DNA of 64,000 nucleotides from Sclerotiophoma versabilis (GCA_012274445.1 JAAROD010000026.1:806001-870000); one strand, 5' to 3'. Shown: positions 45,295-57,022, numbered from the stretch's first letter. Numbers and translations: made by a program. Notes: generated by a model not told the origin, from the letters alone.

Positions 45295-46435
45295 GGATCT
45301 TAGTGCGAAAGAGAATGTGTATGGTACTCGACAGGGTGCTATGAGTTTGTAGACGAATGTCTAAGTTTGGTCAAAATGGTCACTGATCGTGAGCTGTGGG
45401 TGAGGATTTGGGAATAAATATGCAGGGAATTACAATATTTCGACGGAGACATGGGTCGACAAGTGTCTGAATATTAACGGTCCTAGGTTGGACTGTGTTC
45501 GGTCCCTGAATTAACTCCCTGCTCCTTCAAGCATGGTAGCGATGAACCCTTGAACCCTTTATGTTTCGCTGGCCTCAGGCTCAAGATTTCGGGCAGTGTT
45601 AGTTCTGTCTTCCAACATACAATTTGATGAAGTTTGCAGCATCTTCTACGCTTAAGGATGTGAGGTAGTAACCACTCTCCTCACCCAGCTGCAACACGGG
45701 GGGTGTACAGTCCGTTAGTAGATGAGTGATGAGAAAACAACAAAAGATACCGTCGCTTCGCTGTTCTCGTTTTTCCAGATTTCAGCGCGAGGAACACAGA
45801 GGAAAGGACAAATACTACGCCATCTACCCTTACAGGCATTCGGTGTGAGAAGCAAAGATGGGAAAACATGTCAGATCTCCAGGCACGTCGGTGTCTCAGC
45901 GAGCGTTCGGACTGGGACAGGAAAGACATTGCCCAGTAGATGTATAGAATACTACTATTCGAGAATGTTATGAAGGAGGTAAAGTAAGAGAATGATGTGC
46001 TACCTATCAACTTTTTCAAGTCTTCAGAGAAGAAAAGCCAAGGATGAGCAAAAAGACAGCTAGACACAGAGACATTGCATGTCACTGTTTCAAGCCAGAA
46101 TAGCACATGGATTCCTTGCAGTAAACATCAGCTTTTGCTGCTGAAGCTATGGCTGAAACCTGTTTGGCTTTCAGTGCAGAGGTCTTGGTATTGCTGCGCC
46201 GGTTGATCATACTGGCGGATTGAGAAGGTAGGCAAGCGAAGACCACGAGGAGTTGATGGTATTGAGTGCTTAGCGTGCACTATGACTAGTAGAGTAGTGT
46301 TCAACGTAACAACCACTGCAAAAGTGGACATTGATCCGAGCACTTGGTTCACAATGTTTCCTGAAGGATGTCATCTGCATCATCCTGACGTGACGCCATT
46401 GGGTATATCCATGCCTCAACCCATTATCAACCTCC
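45295..46435. other. Intergenic region, nothing supported
   Basis: 1.1 kb. The longest frame (45681-46106 minus, 141 aa) is aromatic and Ser-rich without a plausible fold. No RNA gene or repeat is seen. Confidence 0.3.
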
Positions 46436-47056
46436 TCAGAACGGCTTTGCGGCCTTCCTTGCCTCTCCCCTCCCAGTCACTGGATCTCTAAATTCCTTCC
46501 AGCTAACCGGATACATGAGTCTCCCCTCTTCACTTCTCGCCATAACAACACCAAATTCGTTCTCACTCGTGCTAACATAGTAATTGCTCTGATCTCCCAG
46601 ACTTATCACCGTGCCCCTCACCAAATCGCCCACTCTGAACGACTCCTCCATCTTGATCTTGTCCTTCTCTGTCGCCCGGATGTCTTCGCGCCGGATCTGC
46701 CCTTGGAATGACTCTCGGCATACGACGTCGTCGATTACGAGGATCTCGCAGGTCGCGAATCGTGGGCCGAGGCGTGTGATGAGCGCCAACACTACTGAGT
46801 TGACTTCTGGGAGAATTGTGCCGCCGCCGCCTGACCCGGTTCCCAGGATACCAGGGTCTGTGGATGTGGAGGGGCGTTGTATCGATAGGAGAGGTGATGG
46901 TTTTGTTGATGTGGTTTTGGGTGTAGACGATGTGACAACAGGGCCTGCTATCGAGGCATAGATTTGCGATTCGTGGACATGTGTGCCAGGACCTGGAAAG
47001 TACTTGTCTGCGCTGCCTAGAAGTTGCCCTGGGAGGGCTATGGAGGGGACGGCCAT
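46436..47056 (-). CDS. CSL4: Exosome complex component CSL4 (EXOSC1)
   Basis: Single exon, 206 aa. Csl4 is one of three S1/KH cap subunits of the RNA exosome, in nucleus and cytoplasm. The N-terminal domain begins with VPSIALPGQLLG and includes PGPGTHVHESQIYASIAG. A central S1 domain has VLALITRLGPRFATCEILV and the IRREDIRATEKDKIKM strand. The C-terminal zinc-ribbon-like region retains SLGDQSNYYVSTSENEFGVVMA. The insertion of Ser/Thr/Pro and Gly residues between N-domain and S1 is common in filamentous fungi. Length and order match the family. Confidence 0.9.
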   Translation of the reverse strand: MAVPSIALPGQLLGSADKYFPGPGTHVHESQIYASIAGPVVTSSTPKTTSTKPSPLLSIQRPSTSTDPGILGTGSGGGGTILPEVNSVVLALITRLGPRFATCEILVIDDVVCRESFQGQIRREDIRATEKDKIKMEESFRVGDLVRGTVISLGDQSNYYVSTSENEFGVVMARSEEGRLMYPVSWKEFRDPVTGRGEARKAAKPF

Positions 47057-47790
47057 TGTGGCGGAAGGGTTTGAATGGAGTGCCGGTATGAAGAATGTTG
47101 GCGTTATTGTTGACTGTTTCGCTTATTAAGTGCTTCGCGACAGCGTCTAGAGATTTTGCGTGGGCACTGGTGGTGTATGGTGTTGCAGATCGGTGTCGAT
47201 TGTTTCGTTGATGCTGCGAAGTCAAGCTCGGAACTTTTTGTTACGGGGGAGATGACTCGCCTATTCTTACCACCTACGTCACGCGTGCACCTGCCCCCGA
47301 GACAAGTCACCATCAGCATGTCGTGCGCGGGACGGACCGGTGATCTGCAGGATTCGATACTTTCTTAAGACACTACAGTATGTTGTTACCAATGCTAGTA
47401 CCAATGCTAGATCCCTTGCGCCAGCACAAAAGCAGCCGCTGCGTGCGGTGCGGTACAAGAAGCTTGCTACGCTCCTGTTGTCAATGGTTCCAGACCCCTC
47501 CCACCGAATCGAATATTCAATCCAAGCCTGTAGAACGCCGTTTTGTAACCCCAGCATCGCAATTAGCACATTGCTCCAGTCGCCGAGTGATGCAGTCCCA
47601 CGCAAGAAAATCATGAAAATCATTCGCTCATGGAGAAGTTCCAATAAGCAAAGTGGTGCTCTTGAGAGAGAAGGTCCCCTTCGTTGACGCTCCTTTGAGA
47701 TCTCGCCAGATTTCTCAATCTGTCGATCGAGCGATCCGTCTCGAGCCTTGGTCGTACTCTCCGCTCTGGCGATACACACCGTTCCGACGA
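47057..47790. other. Intergenic region between CSL4 and the Spg1/Tem1 gene
   Basis: 0.73 kb: promoter of CSL4 and 3' flank of the GTPase gene. A 190-codon minus-strand frame (47279-47851) overlaps the GTPase's last exon in another frame and looks like chance. Confidence 0.3.
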
Positions 47791-48940
47791 CTAGACGGCC
47801 TGGTAGAGGAGGAGTGGCTCTCCAATGTTCTCTATCTCGGGAATTGTACACTTGAGGTCGAATGCCTTGGACAGAACGATCTTGAAGATCTACACAATGT
47901 CAGCCTGCATGTCTCGATTCAAGTCAAGGCTCTCATACCTTCTGCACATTGATGCTGTGACTTGTGCTGCTGAAGATAAGACTGGCCTTCATTGCTCGTG
48001 CAAATCGCTTAGCCTATGTGATATTAGTGCGCGCTCTCGGTATACAATACAAGGCTGATATACCTGGTTTGAGATCTCCTCTTGTTCTTCTCGTGGGAAG
48101 TTGACGAAGTGGTCGTACTTGGTACCTACCAAGAAAGGGATGGCGGTCTTGTTGAAGCCTCGCCCTTGCCTGTACCATTCCTTAATGGAGTTGAGTGTGC
48201 TCTTGCGGGTCAAGTCGAACATGAAGAGTATGGCAACAGCGTCGTTGCACACCAGGGGCAACATGTTGACAAACTCTCGCTGACCTCCTAGATCCCAAAT
48301 GGAGAAGGTAATCTCGGTGTTCCTGATGGAGATGGTCTTTTCCATGAAGTTGACACCTGACATTGTTAGCAATGCGCCTTGCCAAACCCGTCAACGACCT
48401 ACCCAATGTCTGAATATAGTCTTCGTCCCAGCTACCCTCAACGTACTTGACCATCAGACTGGTCTTGCCGATTTGCGCGTCACCGACCATGCCCACCTTG
48501 ATCACAACACTGGAGTTCTTGGCGGGCTCTGGCTGCGCGCTCCGTGTGTTTTGCTCCTGATACGAATTCGACCGCCCACCAGCGTCTGAGGTTGCGTATC
48601 GACCCATTTGCGAGCTTGGCCGCGAGTGCGACTGGCCCATGTGTGTCTCCTTGTTGTTGTCGTAGTAGCCGTGTCGTGGCGGTGTGTCGGCGTCTGACGA
48701 GTTGAAGCGCGAGCCATTGTGCGGGTACTGGTATCCGGTGTCTGAGTAGGAGGTGGAGGGACGCGGCGGTTCGGGAGTGTAGCCGTTGTTGTTCTGGTTG
48801 CTGGGGTGAAATTGCGGCGGCGGGGAGACAGGGTTGGGGGCGATGGTGCTGCTGGTGTGGTCGACATCGACGGTCTGCTCGCTGACCTTTTGCGCCTCCT
48901 GGCCTTCGGCGACGACGTGCTGCTCGGGCGGGAGCTCCAT
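47791..48940 (-). CDS. SPG1: Septation-network GTPase (Tem1/Spg1)
   Basis: Four exons, 48940-48403, 48356-48064, 48013-47939 and 47889-47791, give 334 aa with introns of 46-51 nt. Spg1/Tem1 sits on the spindle pole body and starts the SIN/MEN kinase cascade for septation and mitotic exit. GTPase motifs: P loop GDAQIGKTS from residue 153, WDLGGQREF, FDLTRKSTL, GTKYD in place of NKxD, and the C-terminal ENIGEPLLLY helix typical of Spg1. In contrast to the roughly 200-aa yeast proteins, it carries an N-terminal extension of about 140 residues rich in Ser, Asn, Gln, Pro and Tyr. It shares a 0.49-kb divergent promoter with RRB1. Confidence 0.92.
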
Positions 48941-49427
48941 GGCGACGTTGACGGGTGTTGGGGTGTGGGTGCTGGGTGTTGACTCGAGCCAGCTGGGATG
49001 TGTTGAGAGCGGGCGAATAGGGCGAGGGCGGTGGTGCAGTTAGGCGCTGAGCGAATCGGCCCCACGTCAGCGTGAGAGGGTGGCACAAGGTGCAGGTGTC
49101 GCGGTGGTGCAGTAATATTAGGCGCGTGTTGTCTGTTTCCTTGTTTGCGCGCGACTCGTATGCGGACGCGAGGGAGACCGTGCAGCAAACCGACAGGATA
49201 GGAGGCTCTGCGTGACGTCGAGCGTTAACGAGGCGGTTAACGCACTTTGGGTGGACGGTTGGCTGGGATGGTGCCCTTGCGGAGTGGAGCCCCTGCACAT
49301 GCGAGGCGCACGGCCGAGAAAAGAGAAACCCCCGCCGAACTTTTGAACTTTTTGAACTTTTTGCGACAGTGACGTTCGACACCCAATTTTCTCACTTCAC
49401 ACATTCAGATCGTAGAAGACGTGCAAG
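48941..49427. promoter_or_regulatory. Divergent promoter of SPG1 and RRB1
   Basis: 0.49 kb between two divergent ATGs. It includes a short direct repeat TTGAACTTTT at about 49343-49361. Open frames crossing it on the minus strand lack ATG-based support and are read as leader sequence. Confidence 0.35.
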
Positions 49428-51008
49428 ATGGCCAAGCGACCTGCGGACTCAGAGCAAGATGTGGAAGCTATCAAGAACGGCGACCGTCCCATGGAAGTCG
49501 ACCAGAAAGATGAGGGACTAGACTTCGAGGATGAGTTTGAGGACGAGTTCGAGAGCGAGGACGAGATCTTGGAGGCAGGTGTCGATGGACGACCAGACGA
49601 GGAGCGGGAGGCTGAGGAGCGCCAGAGTATGTGGAGGGGTTCCATGCATTGGGATCCAGTATGCTGATTTGAGCAGATGCCATGGAAGTCGATCAGGACA
49701 CTTTCATTCCCGGTCGCCACAAGCTCTCAGCAGGCGAGACGCTCGCACCCGATCTGTCCACATACGAGATGCTCCACACACTCGAGGCACCTTGGCCGTG
49801 TCTGTCCTGCGACATCGTCCCAGACAGCCTGGGCTCAGACCGCAGGACATACCCCGCCACCATCTACGCAGTCGCAGGCACACAGGCAGCGCAAGGGAGA
49901 GAGAAGGAGAACCAGATCATGGTCATGAAGATGAGCAGTCTGTCACGCATGGAGAAGGAAGACGAGGAGGAGGATGAGGAAGAGGAGGATGACGATGCAT
50001 CAGACCCTATCCTCGAGACCAAGTCGATACCACTGAACAGCTGCACAAACCGCATTCGTGCCCACCAGTCGCCACAAGCCACATCTGCACGACCGCCGAC
50101 AACGCTCACAGCCGCCATGATGGAGTCTGGCCAGGTCCTCATCCACGACGTAACACCGCACCTCACGTCCTTCGACACGCCCGGCACAACCATCACTCCT
50201 ACACAGAACAAGCCTGTCTGCACCATCCGCGCCCACAAGTCGAACGAAGGCTACGCCCTCGACTGGTCGCCTCTCATTCCCGAAGGCAAGCTCCTCACCG
50301 GTGACGTTGCAGGCAACATTTTCACAACCACCCGTACACAAGGCGGCGGCTTCGTAACGGACACAACACCCTTCACAGGCCACAAAGGCACAGTTGAGGA
50401 GCTCCAATGGTCGCCTTCCGAAAAGCACGTCTTCGCATCTGCCTCCAATGACGGATGCGTCAAGATTTGGGACGCGCGATCAAAGTCACGTAAGGCTGCT
50501 GTCAGCATGCAAGTCAGCAAGACAGACGTCAACGTCCTCTCGTGGTCGCACCAGACCTCCCATTTGCTCGCCTCTGGCGCTGACGATGGTGAGTGGGCAG
50601 TCTGGGATCTGCGTCAGTGGAAGCCTTCTACATCTATGGACTCGTCCTCCAAGCCTTCGCCAGTCGCAAACTTCAACTTCCACAAGGAGCAGATCACATC
50701 CGTGGAGTGGCATCCTACAGACGACAGTATCGTAGCTGTTTGCGCAGGCGACAACACACTGACATTGTGGGATCTAGCAGTCGAGCTAGATGATGAGGAG
50801 AGTAGGGATACAGCAGGTGTCCAGGACGTGCCACCACAGCTGCTGTTCGTGCACTACATGGATCAAATCAAGGAGGCGCACTGGCATCCACAGATCCCAG
50901 GCACGCTTATGGCCACAGGAGGGTCCGGGTTTGGGTATGCATTTTGCAATGACGAAGGAACGATGATTGCTAACGCGATGCAGTGTTTTCAAGACAATCA
51001 GCGTTTAA
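49428..51008 (+). CDS. RRB1: Ribosome-assembly WD40 chaperone Rrb1 (GRWD1)
   Basis: Three exons, 49428-49626, 49677-50934 and 50984-51008, give 493 aa (human GRWD1 446, yeast Rrb1 511). The last exon is only 25 nt. The splice with its TGCTAAC branch is needed to reach the conserved end GFGVFKTISV, otherwise the frame runs on into noise. Rrb1 is the dedicated nuclear chaperone of ribosomal protein uL3 (Rpl3). An acidic N-terminus and a second Asp/Glu block at about residues 145-165 flank the CAF1C_H4-like region (LSTYEMLHTLEAPWPCLSCDI). WD40 blades follow (CTIRAHKSNEGYALDWSP, VEELQWSPSEKHVFASASNDG, SVEWHPTDDSIVAV, EAHWHPQIPGTLMATGGSG). Confidence 0.93.
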
Positions 51009-51310
51009 AACAAAAGCATGCGCGACTTGCATGGCAATACAAAAGTTCAACCCCTGCCAAGATAATACCAGCTAAACGCGTGATCACGTTACTTCACTCA
51101 CTACCCGATGCGGCGAATGCACTAACAACTATACCCCACCTTGAATACCTAATTCACAAAAGTCTCACAAACCCTTGTCAGCGATACACAATTGTACGTC
51201 CACATCCTTACTCACAGGGGCAGGGCTAATTAAGTCCGCGTACCATGTCTGCCCAAGCATAACGATCTCGCCAATCGCCAATCGCCAATCGCCAATCGCT
51301 GATCGCCAAG
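51009..51310. other. Short spacer between RRB1 and the next hypothetical gene
   Basis: This contains the RRB1 3' flank and, just before the next ATG, a 7-bp tandem repeat (listed separately). Confidence 0.3.
51269..51310. repeat. 7-bp tandem repeat (gccaatc) in a 5' leader
   Basis: At least four direct copies of cgccaat/gccaatc are followed by two diverged copies ending just before the ATG at 51311. CCAAT boxes are thus repeated four times in the leader. Whether CCAAT-binding factor uses them is unknown. Confidence 0.7.
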
Positions 51311-52012
51311 ATGTTAACTTCCAACATCAATCCCTATGGCACCAGCAACCCGAACAGGAATCCCACAGTTGCGAGCGAAAGTACCCATCCAACACATCCG
51401 GCCACTGCAACACACACCCGGCGCAAAACCAAATCCGAAGACTTGCACATTCTAGCACACGCACAGGGCCAACTGCGTTCACACCTCGAACCCCATGACA
51501 GCCAGACGTATCAGAATCAGCATCCGCAATCAGCGTGGCCTCACACCCGCTACACTGGATCGCGACCACGGTCCTCCCATCAGCCCTTTCCCGGCACGTT
51601 CGCAAGCAGCACCTCACGGCCAGATCTGCGCACCCCAGTAACTAACCTGCCTTCTCGCTGGTGGGAAGCCGGTCTCCTTTCCCATCCCTCTCACTTCGAC
51701 TCGGAAGAAGCCGAAGAAGAAGTCCGGCAATCCATTGAGCGCGATCCCAGCGAGATTGTGATAGAATCCATCGAAGTCGATGAAGATATCAGTCCTGGGA
51801 CTGTTCCAACCGGCACAGCTGAAACAGATGATTCGGAGGCGGAAGACATTCGTAACTCAGTCGAGGCGCGCTTATGGGACGAAGCGCAGCGGGATTGGAA
51901 TGGGTATGTGAAGCTCAAAGAGAGCTGGGTCAGGCGGGCCGGGCTGAAGAGATCGAAAGACGATGCAAGTGAGCAGAGTAGTGTCAAGAAAAAGGGGAAA
52001 ATAGATGGATGA
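51311..52012 (+). CDS. Hypothetical protein, polar and largely disordered
   Basis: Single exon, 233 aa, ATG directly after a CCAAT-type tandem repeat. The first 110 residues are rich in His, Thr, Ser, Pro and Arg. From about residue 115 a more structured part follows (LPSRWWEAGLLSHPSHFDSEEAEEEVRQSIERD), then an acidic stretch and a helix (EARLWDEAQRDWNGYVKLKESW) with a basic end (KKKGKIDG) that could be a nuclear signal. No known domain is seen. It converges with the Raf2-like gene. I infer a real gene from composition and the clear ATG-to-stop frame, function unknown. Confidence 0.55.
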   Translation: MLTSNINPYGTSNPNRNPTVASESTHPTHPATATHTRRKTKSEDLHILAHAQGQLRSHLEPHDSQTYQNQHPQSAWPHTRYTGSRPRSSHQPFPGTFASSTSRPDLRTPVTNLPSRWWEAGLLSHPSHFDSEEAEEEVRQSIERDPSEIVIESIEVDEDISPGTVPTGTAETDDSEAEDIRNSVEARLWDEAQRDWNGYVKLKESWVRRAGLKRSKDDASEQSSVKKKGKIDG

Positions 52013-52154
52013 TGGTAATGAGTAATATTGGTTATATGTTGCAGGCTATGTCCATGCCATTAGAACATTAAATAGGATATAATAAGGCTCTGGCCGGGGA
52101 TGAGGTATAACGCCAAACGCAATGCTTAAGCCAAATTCATAATGAGCGTTCTTA

Positions 52155-54334
52155 TCACATCGGTCTTTGTATAGGCTGTGGCTGTACTGCACTCTTTGCA
52201 AACAGCGGTGCCTTTGCTTCGCTCATTTCGCGAATTTTCTTGATGAGGTTACTGGTACTTGTCAGCCTTCCACTCGTCACTGTCAACATAAAATCGATGT
52301 AGACTTACCTGACTGGCAAATGCAGCTTATCCTGCTCTCTCCACAATATCTCTACAAATTTCTCTCTCCCCTTCGTGTGGTCCTCTAGATGCTCTGTAAT
52401 CAACTGCCGCCCGATCTCCTTACTGCATCCGTATATCCGTTGCGCACATCCGTCGAACGTACATATCCAAGAGTCGCGAGGCCCGTTAGATTCATATGTA
52501 GGCAAGGGAGTAGAAACAATTGCCGGTAGTACTGGTTGTGTTGATTTGGAGGCTGATTGACTGGTGCCAGGTCGGTAGCGCAGAGGGAGGGGTGGGTCGG
52601 CAGTCCCGGGTTCTGGAGTCTTGTCGGCGGATGTGGGTGGTGATGAAGATGGTATGGAAGAACTGCGAGCTCGTTTTCGTTCGCCTTCTTCTGGTGCTTG
52701 GGCTGTTGTGTCGAGCTTGCGCTTTGACGGCCCAGGTGAAAGTGCATGTGTCGGTGTATCAACGACCATTGCGTCCTCGTCATCGCTCGCTGAGTCCGAG
52801 TCCGTGTCGGACACAGGTATTGGTGGCTTTGTCTTTCCTTTGCCTCCTCGGTGTATGCTCTTGCCTTTGCCCTTGCCAGAGAACTTGCCGCTCTTGGGCC
52901 GCAGCACTGACAGTGTGCCCTTCTTGCTTCTCCCTGGTATCCGGCGTTTTGGTGTTGTGGCGGCGGTGTCTTCCTCGTCTTCTTCCCCTGAAGTATCCGA
53001 CGATTCGCAGTCTTCGCCTCGCAATGTACCGTGGTCTTTCCGTGGTCGTAGCTCCACGCCTTCTGCTCTCCTCTGCTCGGCCGCGGACAGGTTGTGCCCG
53101 GCTGTTAACTCGCCATAGATTGGCTCAGCTGCAAAAAACCGAATGTTCTGTCGCCGCGGACGATCCATCATGTAGCACAGGTTTTGTGCATGTACCAGAA
53201 GTACATTTCTTGCAGTTGCTACGTCCTCGATTTCGTAGCGTTTGATGATCAATTGGGCGACCCGGTCGACCGTGATGCTATTGCGACCTGCTCGTATCAC
53301 GCGCTGGTTGACAGCTTTCTGCATGAACTCGAACAGTGCAGCTGCTTCCCACCAATTGTCATCCTTCTTTGGTGCCTCGTCTGTCTTCGCCACGACTGTC
53401 TTGCCTTTGCTTGTTTGCGCCTTTGCCGATGCCGAAGTTGTTGTGACTGCCGGTGCAAGAGATATCCTTGATGTGCGGGATGTTCTTTCAGGCTTGATGT
53501 CTGTGAAGCGGCCTTCGTTCCGTGCTTTGCATCTTTCGAAATCTTTCTGCTCAGGGTCAGCACCTTTCATTGTCTTTACATAGGCTTGCCTACAGGAAAA
53601 TGGCGTCTGAAGGTCTGGTAGAGAGGAGTGTTGCTCCAACTGATGTCGTGTGTCCGCCTTAGGAAGCACATCAGAAGGAATTCGCGATGCTTGTGGAATA
53701 TCCGCTCTGCTTCTGCTGCATCAGTGCATGCGAATCTATCATCCTCAGCGTACTGCGTAGGGTTAGTACAAAGCTGCCAAGAGTTGACGCAGACGCCCGT
53801 CCCAGAAGTCATGCCAACTCACTTCCTGGTACAACAACGAAGCACTTGGTCCACCGCCTCTTTTCCTCGGCTCGTTGTAGATGTCGGTAACAAAGTACAA
53901 GAGCTCCACAGCTTGTATCATGTCATCGTATGTGGCCTTATAGTGCGCTGCAGGCTGAATCTCGAACCACCCCGCTTCCCCCAACGCCCAGATCATGTAG
54001 GTGTTGTCGGTCATCTGGGCGTATGAATAGCGAGTGACGTGCCGTAATACGATGTCGGTGGGCCTGTATGGCTTGTTGAGTACTAGAAGGCCAGGTCAGG
54101 GAAGGCATCACGTCAACCAATTCGAGACGTACGGTAACACGATTGTTCGCGAGAAGGTGGCTCAAGCCGACCCTGCACCTTGAGTGGGGTGTCGGCGTAT
54201 GCCAACAGCAGACTGGCCGGCTTGCCATTGCTCTCGCGTACCACTGATGCATCGCTCAAAACGAACTCGGCCCAGTCGTCCTCGCTGAGCGAGGGGTCCG
54301 TGGGCTTTAAGACATCGGAGACGAGAAGAGGCAT
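52155..54334 (-). CDS. RFTS-domain protein, Raf2/DIM-7-like heterochromatin factor
   Basis: Five exons, 54334-54133, 54082-53823, 53752-53594, 53546-52309 and 52257-52155, give 653 aa. The third intron is 47 nt with a GCTGAC branch. The last (51 nt, GCTGAC, AAG) leads to a natural tail (NLIKKIREMSEAKAPLF). The N-terminal 200 residues match the replication-foci-targeting (RFTS) fold: DDWAEFVLSDASVV, YRPTDIVLRHVTRYSY, WALGEAGWFEIQPAAHYKAT, VELLYFVTDIY. The middle is Lys/Ser-rich. The C-terminus has a C-x4-C...H-x3-H zinc finger (WICTFDGCAQ, EHLEDH). RFTS plus C-terminal zinc finger is the plan of S. pombe Raf2, a subunit of the CLRC H3K9 methyltransferase complex. Neurospora DIM-7 is the proposed counterpart. 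Confidence 0.75.
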
Positions 54335-54569
54335 GTTGGAGGTATCAATGCGGCGTATCGCATAGTGTGTCAAGATTGCGGAGGTGAGTTATGGCGCTAC
54401 GCAAACATGATACGTTTAGGGAGTAGGGAGGGTGAAGCATGAGCCCTTTGCCATCTGTCATGTGCGGGCGCGATGCGGGCGGTGAGGCATAGCGCGTTCG
54501 AGTCAACGCGTCGTGATTAGTGGGGACGTCAGCCTTGCAGACCAGGCCGCTATCTGCTCCACCACGACC

Positions 54570-57022
54570 ATGACGCGCTCCAATCTTACCTCTGTATTCT
54601 CCACATTGTGGCTCGAGGCTCGTGCATACCGGAATCTACCCACCGCCTACTTGTGCTTCAATTTAGCAGCCTTGGCGTGAATACGTGCATCTCAGCTTCA
54701 CCATGTACCTAGCATGTACCCCACTCTGCTGCCAGACTGACCAATCATCAGGAACGCAAATGCCAGCAGACGGAATGGGAAACCAGCGTCGTGCGAGCCA
54801 TGCAGATTGAACAAGACCAAGTGCGATCACACCTATCCGAAGTGTGACCGTTGTCGTCAAAGAGGCATCGAGGATCGCTGCTTCTATCACCCAGCACCTC
54901 TCACCAAACCTCGCAATGAGCACCCTACTGAGACGCAGATTGAGGCACGGTCAGGTGAATCACGACCACTAAAGAGAAAGTATGAGCATTCTTGTCTGTC
55001 AATTGCAATACTGAATCCTAACCTTGGAAAGACGGCCTTCGACACAACCGCAGAACCCACCCAGTACAGGGCGCGATGGAGGTTTTCCACCGACAACATC
55101 AATTGAGGAGAAGCTTGCAGATGCTGTTGCTGCCGACACTTACAGTCCTGGGTATCTTGGGCCGGGATCCTACGCCCTGCTCCTTCCTCGAGATGATGGG
55201 TCCGAGCTGCTCCGGAGACGCGAGGCATCAGTGGCATCAGATACCCCAGAGCATGAATTGACACATCAATACACACTCAAAAAGGCTATGAGGCGTGAGG
55301 TAGTCACTAGCATCTTGAGCGCCTTCCGCCACTACGCAGCAATTCAGGAACTGATCCTGTGGTACAACGCAAGCAATGAGGCTGGCGTGATCCCAGCGCA
55401 ACTGCAGATTGACGCTATCAATGCAATTGGGGCTTTCGTAGATAAGCACAACCTTCGACGGTCGTCTCCAACCACTCAACTAGTAGATCAGATCATGGAG
55501 AACTCAAGCAAGCCGCTATGTGTTACCCGTATCACAGACCCGCACGATCTCCACAAAGCATGCTCTGGAGACAATCTGCGCTTGGAGATGATTGGTTTCC
55601 TCCTTGCAACCGCAGGGAGATCTTTAACATTTGGATTTTCGCCAGATACCTTCAGTGGTCCTGAAAATCGAGGATTGAGGGCCAGGTTCGTAGATGAGCT
55701 GCTTAGCGCAAGCACACAGTGCATTACAATAACTTCCTTGATCGCTACAGTGAACGACATCACTGTTTGGATGTACTACGAGAACTACCTTTTCACCACC
55801 ATGGTGTGCGGGTATTCCAGTAAGCTATCTTTTGCTCATTTATTTAGCTGCACAACACTGACTCCTTCCAGGCCCACCGTCATGGCGACGGATAAACGAC
55901 CTAGCAACCCAAATCTACGCCCTAGGCATGCACAAAGAATCCACATCCATTGACATTCCCATCTGGCTCATCGAGACCCGCCGACGAATCTTCTGCTCCT
56001 CATACAACCAAGATAAATCCATATCAACCTTCCTCGGCCGCCCCATCCGCATTTCCAAGCGGCACACCGACATCAAACTCCCCCTTGACTTGCGTGACGA
56101 TGAACTTACAGGGGACCCTGCCTCGCTAGAAGCAGCCATTACACACCTTGATGCCAATGGCTGGAACACACGCGGGCAGCACCTGCGAGCGTCCTGGATC
56201 CGGCTGCGGCACATGGCATCACGGCTCAGGGAAGAAATCCTTGACTTCTCGCTCTCGACAATCGACGCCAAAGTCGAGCAAGAACTGCTCGACATATCCG
56301 CGCGAATACGGACATCCTGGGACAGCATACCGGCGCACATGCGCTACTGGAAGACGTGCTGGGACGAATCCTATCCAAGCAGTGTATGCCTGATGCTTGT
56401 GGTGATCCACCTGACGCACTGGTATAACGAGTTCATGATCCAGAAACTGCTAGACTACACACCGCTCACGTCCAACGCAGCCATGTTACGCGTGAGCATC
56501 GATCTTCTATCAAACGTCCTCACACTCGGCGCTATACGCGACCGCACGTACGATGTGCACCGCGACCTCCTCAACTGCATTTTACTATATGGAATTCCGA
56601 GTGCATCTGTCCTTGCCACCGCGCTGCGGCAACAGCAACAAAAGGGTCAACCGTTTCCGGAGAGTATCAGCAGAGCGGAGATTGTCCGCATGCTCTCCGT
56701 CCTCATTTCCCACTTGGACGCCTCCGCACATCTTGAGAACAGCGGCGCACGAGCCGGCGAAGCGAATTACAACTTGTGTCGCAAGGCGAGTAAGATTTTC
56801 ACGCGTGTGATCGATCAGGTACTTGACCCGAAGCAGAGCGAATTCACGCCGACGAACAGCGATCTAGGGATCGAAGGAGAAATGGGGTTGGATCTGTTTG
56901 GGGTGCCGGGGTTGGATGGTTTTGAGGGAATGGAGTTTGCGGGATTAGTGGGTGGTGGGAACGGAAGCATAGATAACACTACGAGTATTGACTGGGGTGC
57001 ACTGGGGCAGTGGACGCTGTAG
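54570..57022 (+). CDS. Zn(II)2Cys6 transcription factor with fungal-specific regulatory domain
   Basis: Four-exon model: 54570-54676 (tentative first exon), 54752-54979, 55032-55819 and 55872-57022, giving 757 aa. The last three exons are well supported by frame, GTATGA/GTAAGC donors and CCTAAC/CACTGAC branches. A first exon is required because the zinc-cluster frame has no ATG after an upstream stop. The binuclear cluster is C-x2-C-x6-C-x6-C-x2-C-x8-C (SCEPCRLNKTKCDHTYPKCD, residues 49-68, then CRQRGIEDRC). The middle-homology domain is seen in SWRRINDLATQIYALGMH and the following RRRIFCSSYNQDKSIS. It is a nuclear DNA-binding regulator with unknown targets. It is divergent from the Raf2-like gene, with starts about 0.24 kb apart. 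Confidence 0.8.

Noticed and set aside
45681..46106. 141-codon minus-strand frame rich in Phe, Ser and Leu
   Set aside because: No convincing membrane topology or start context; it looks like AT/TC-rich DNA read by chance.
47279..47851. 190-codon minus-strand frame upstream of CSL4
   Set aside because: It overlaps the well-supported last exon of the Spg1/Tem1 gene in another frame and has no family features.
48480..49382. 300-codon minus-strand frame across the SPG1 N-terminus and SPG1/RRB1 promoter
   Set aside because: It is a shadow of the SPG1 first exon in another frame, with Arg/His/Pro-biased composition and no ATG support at its start.
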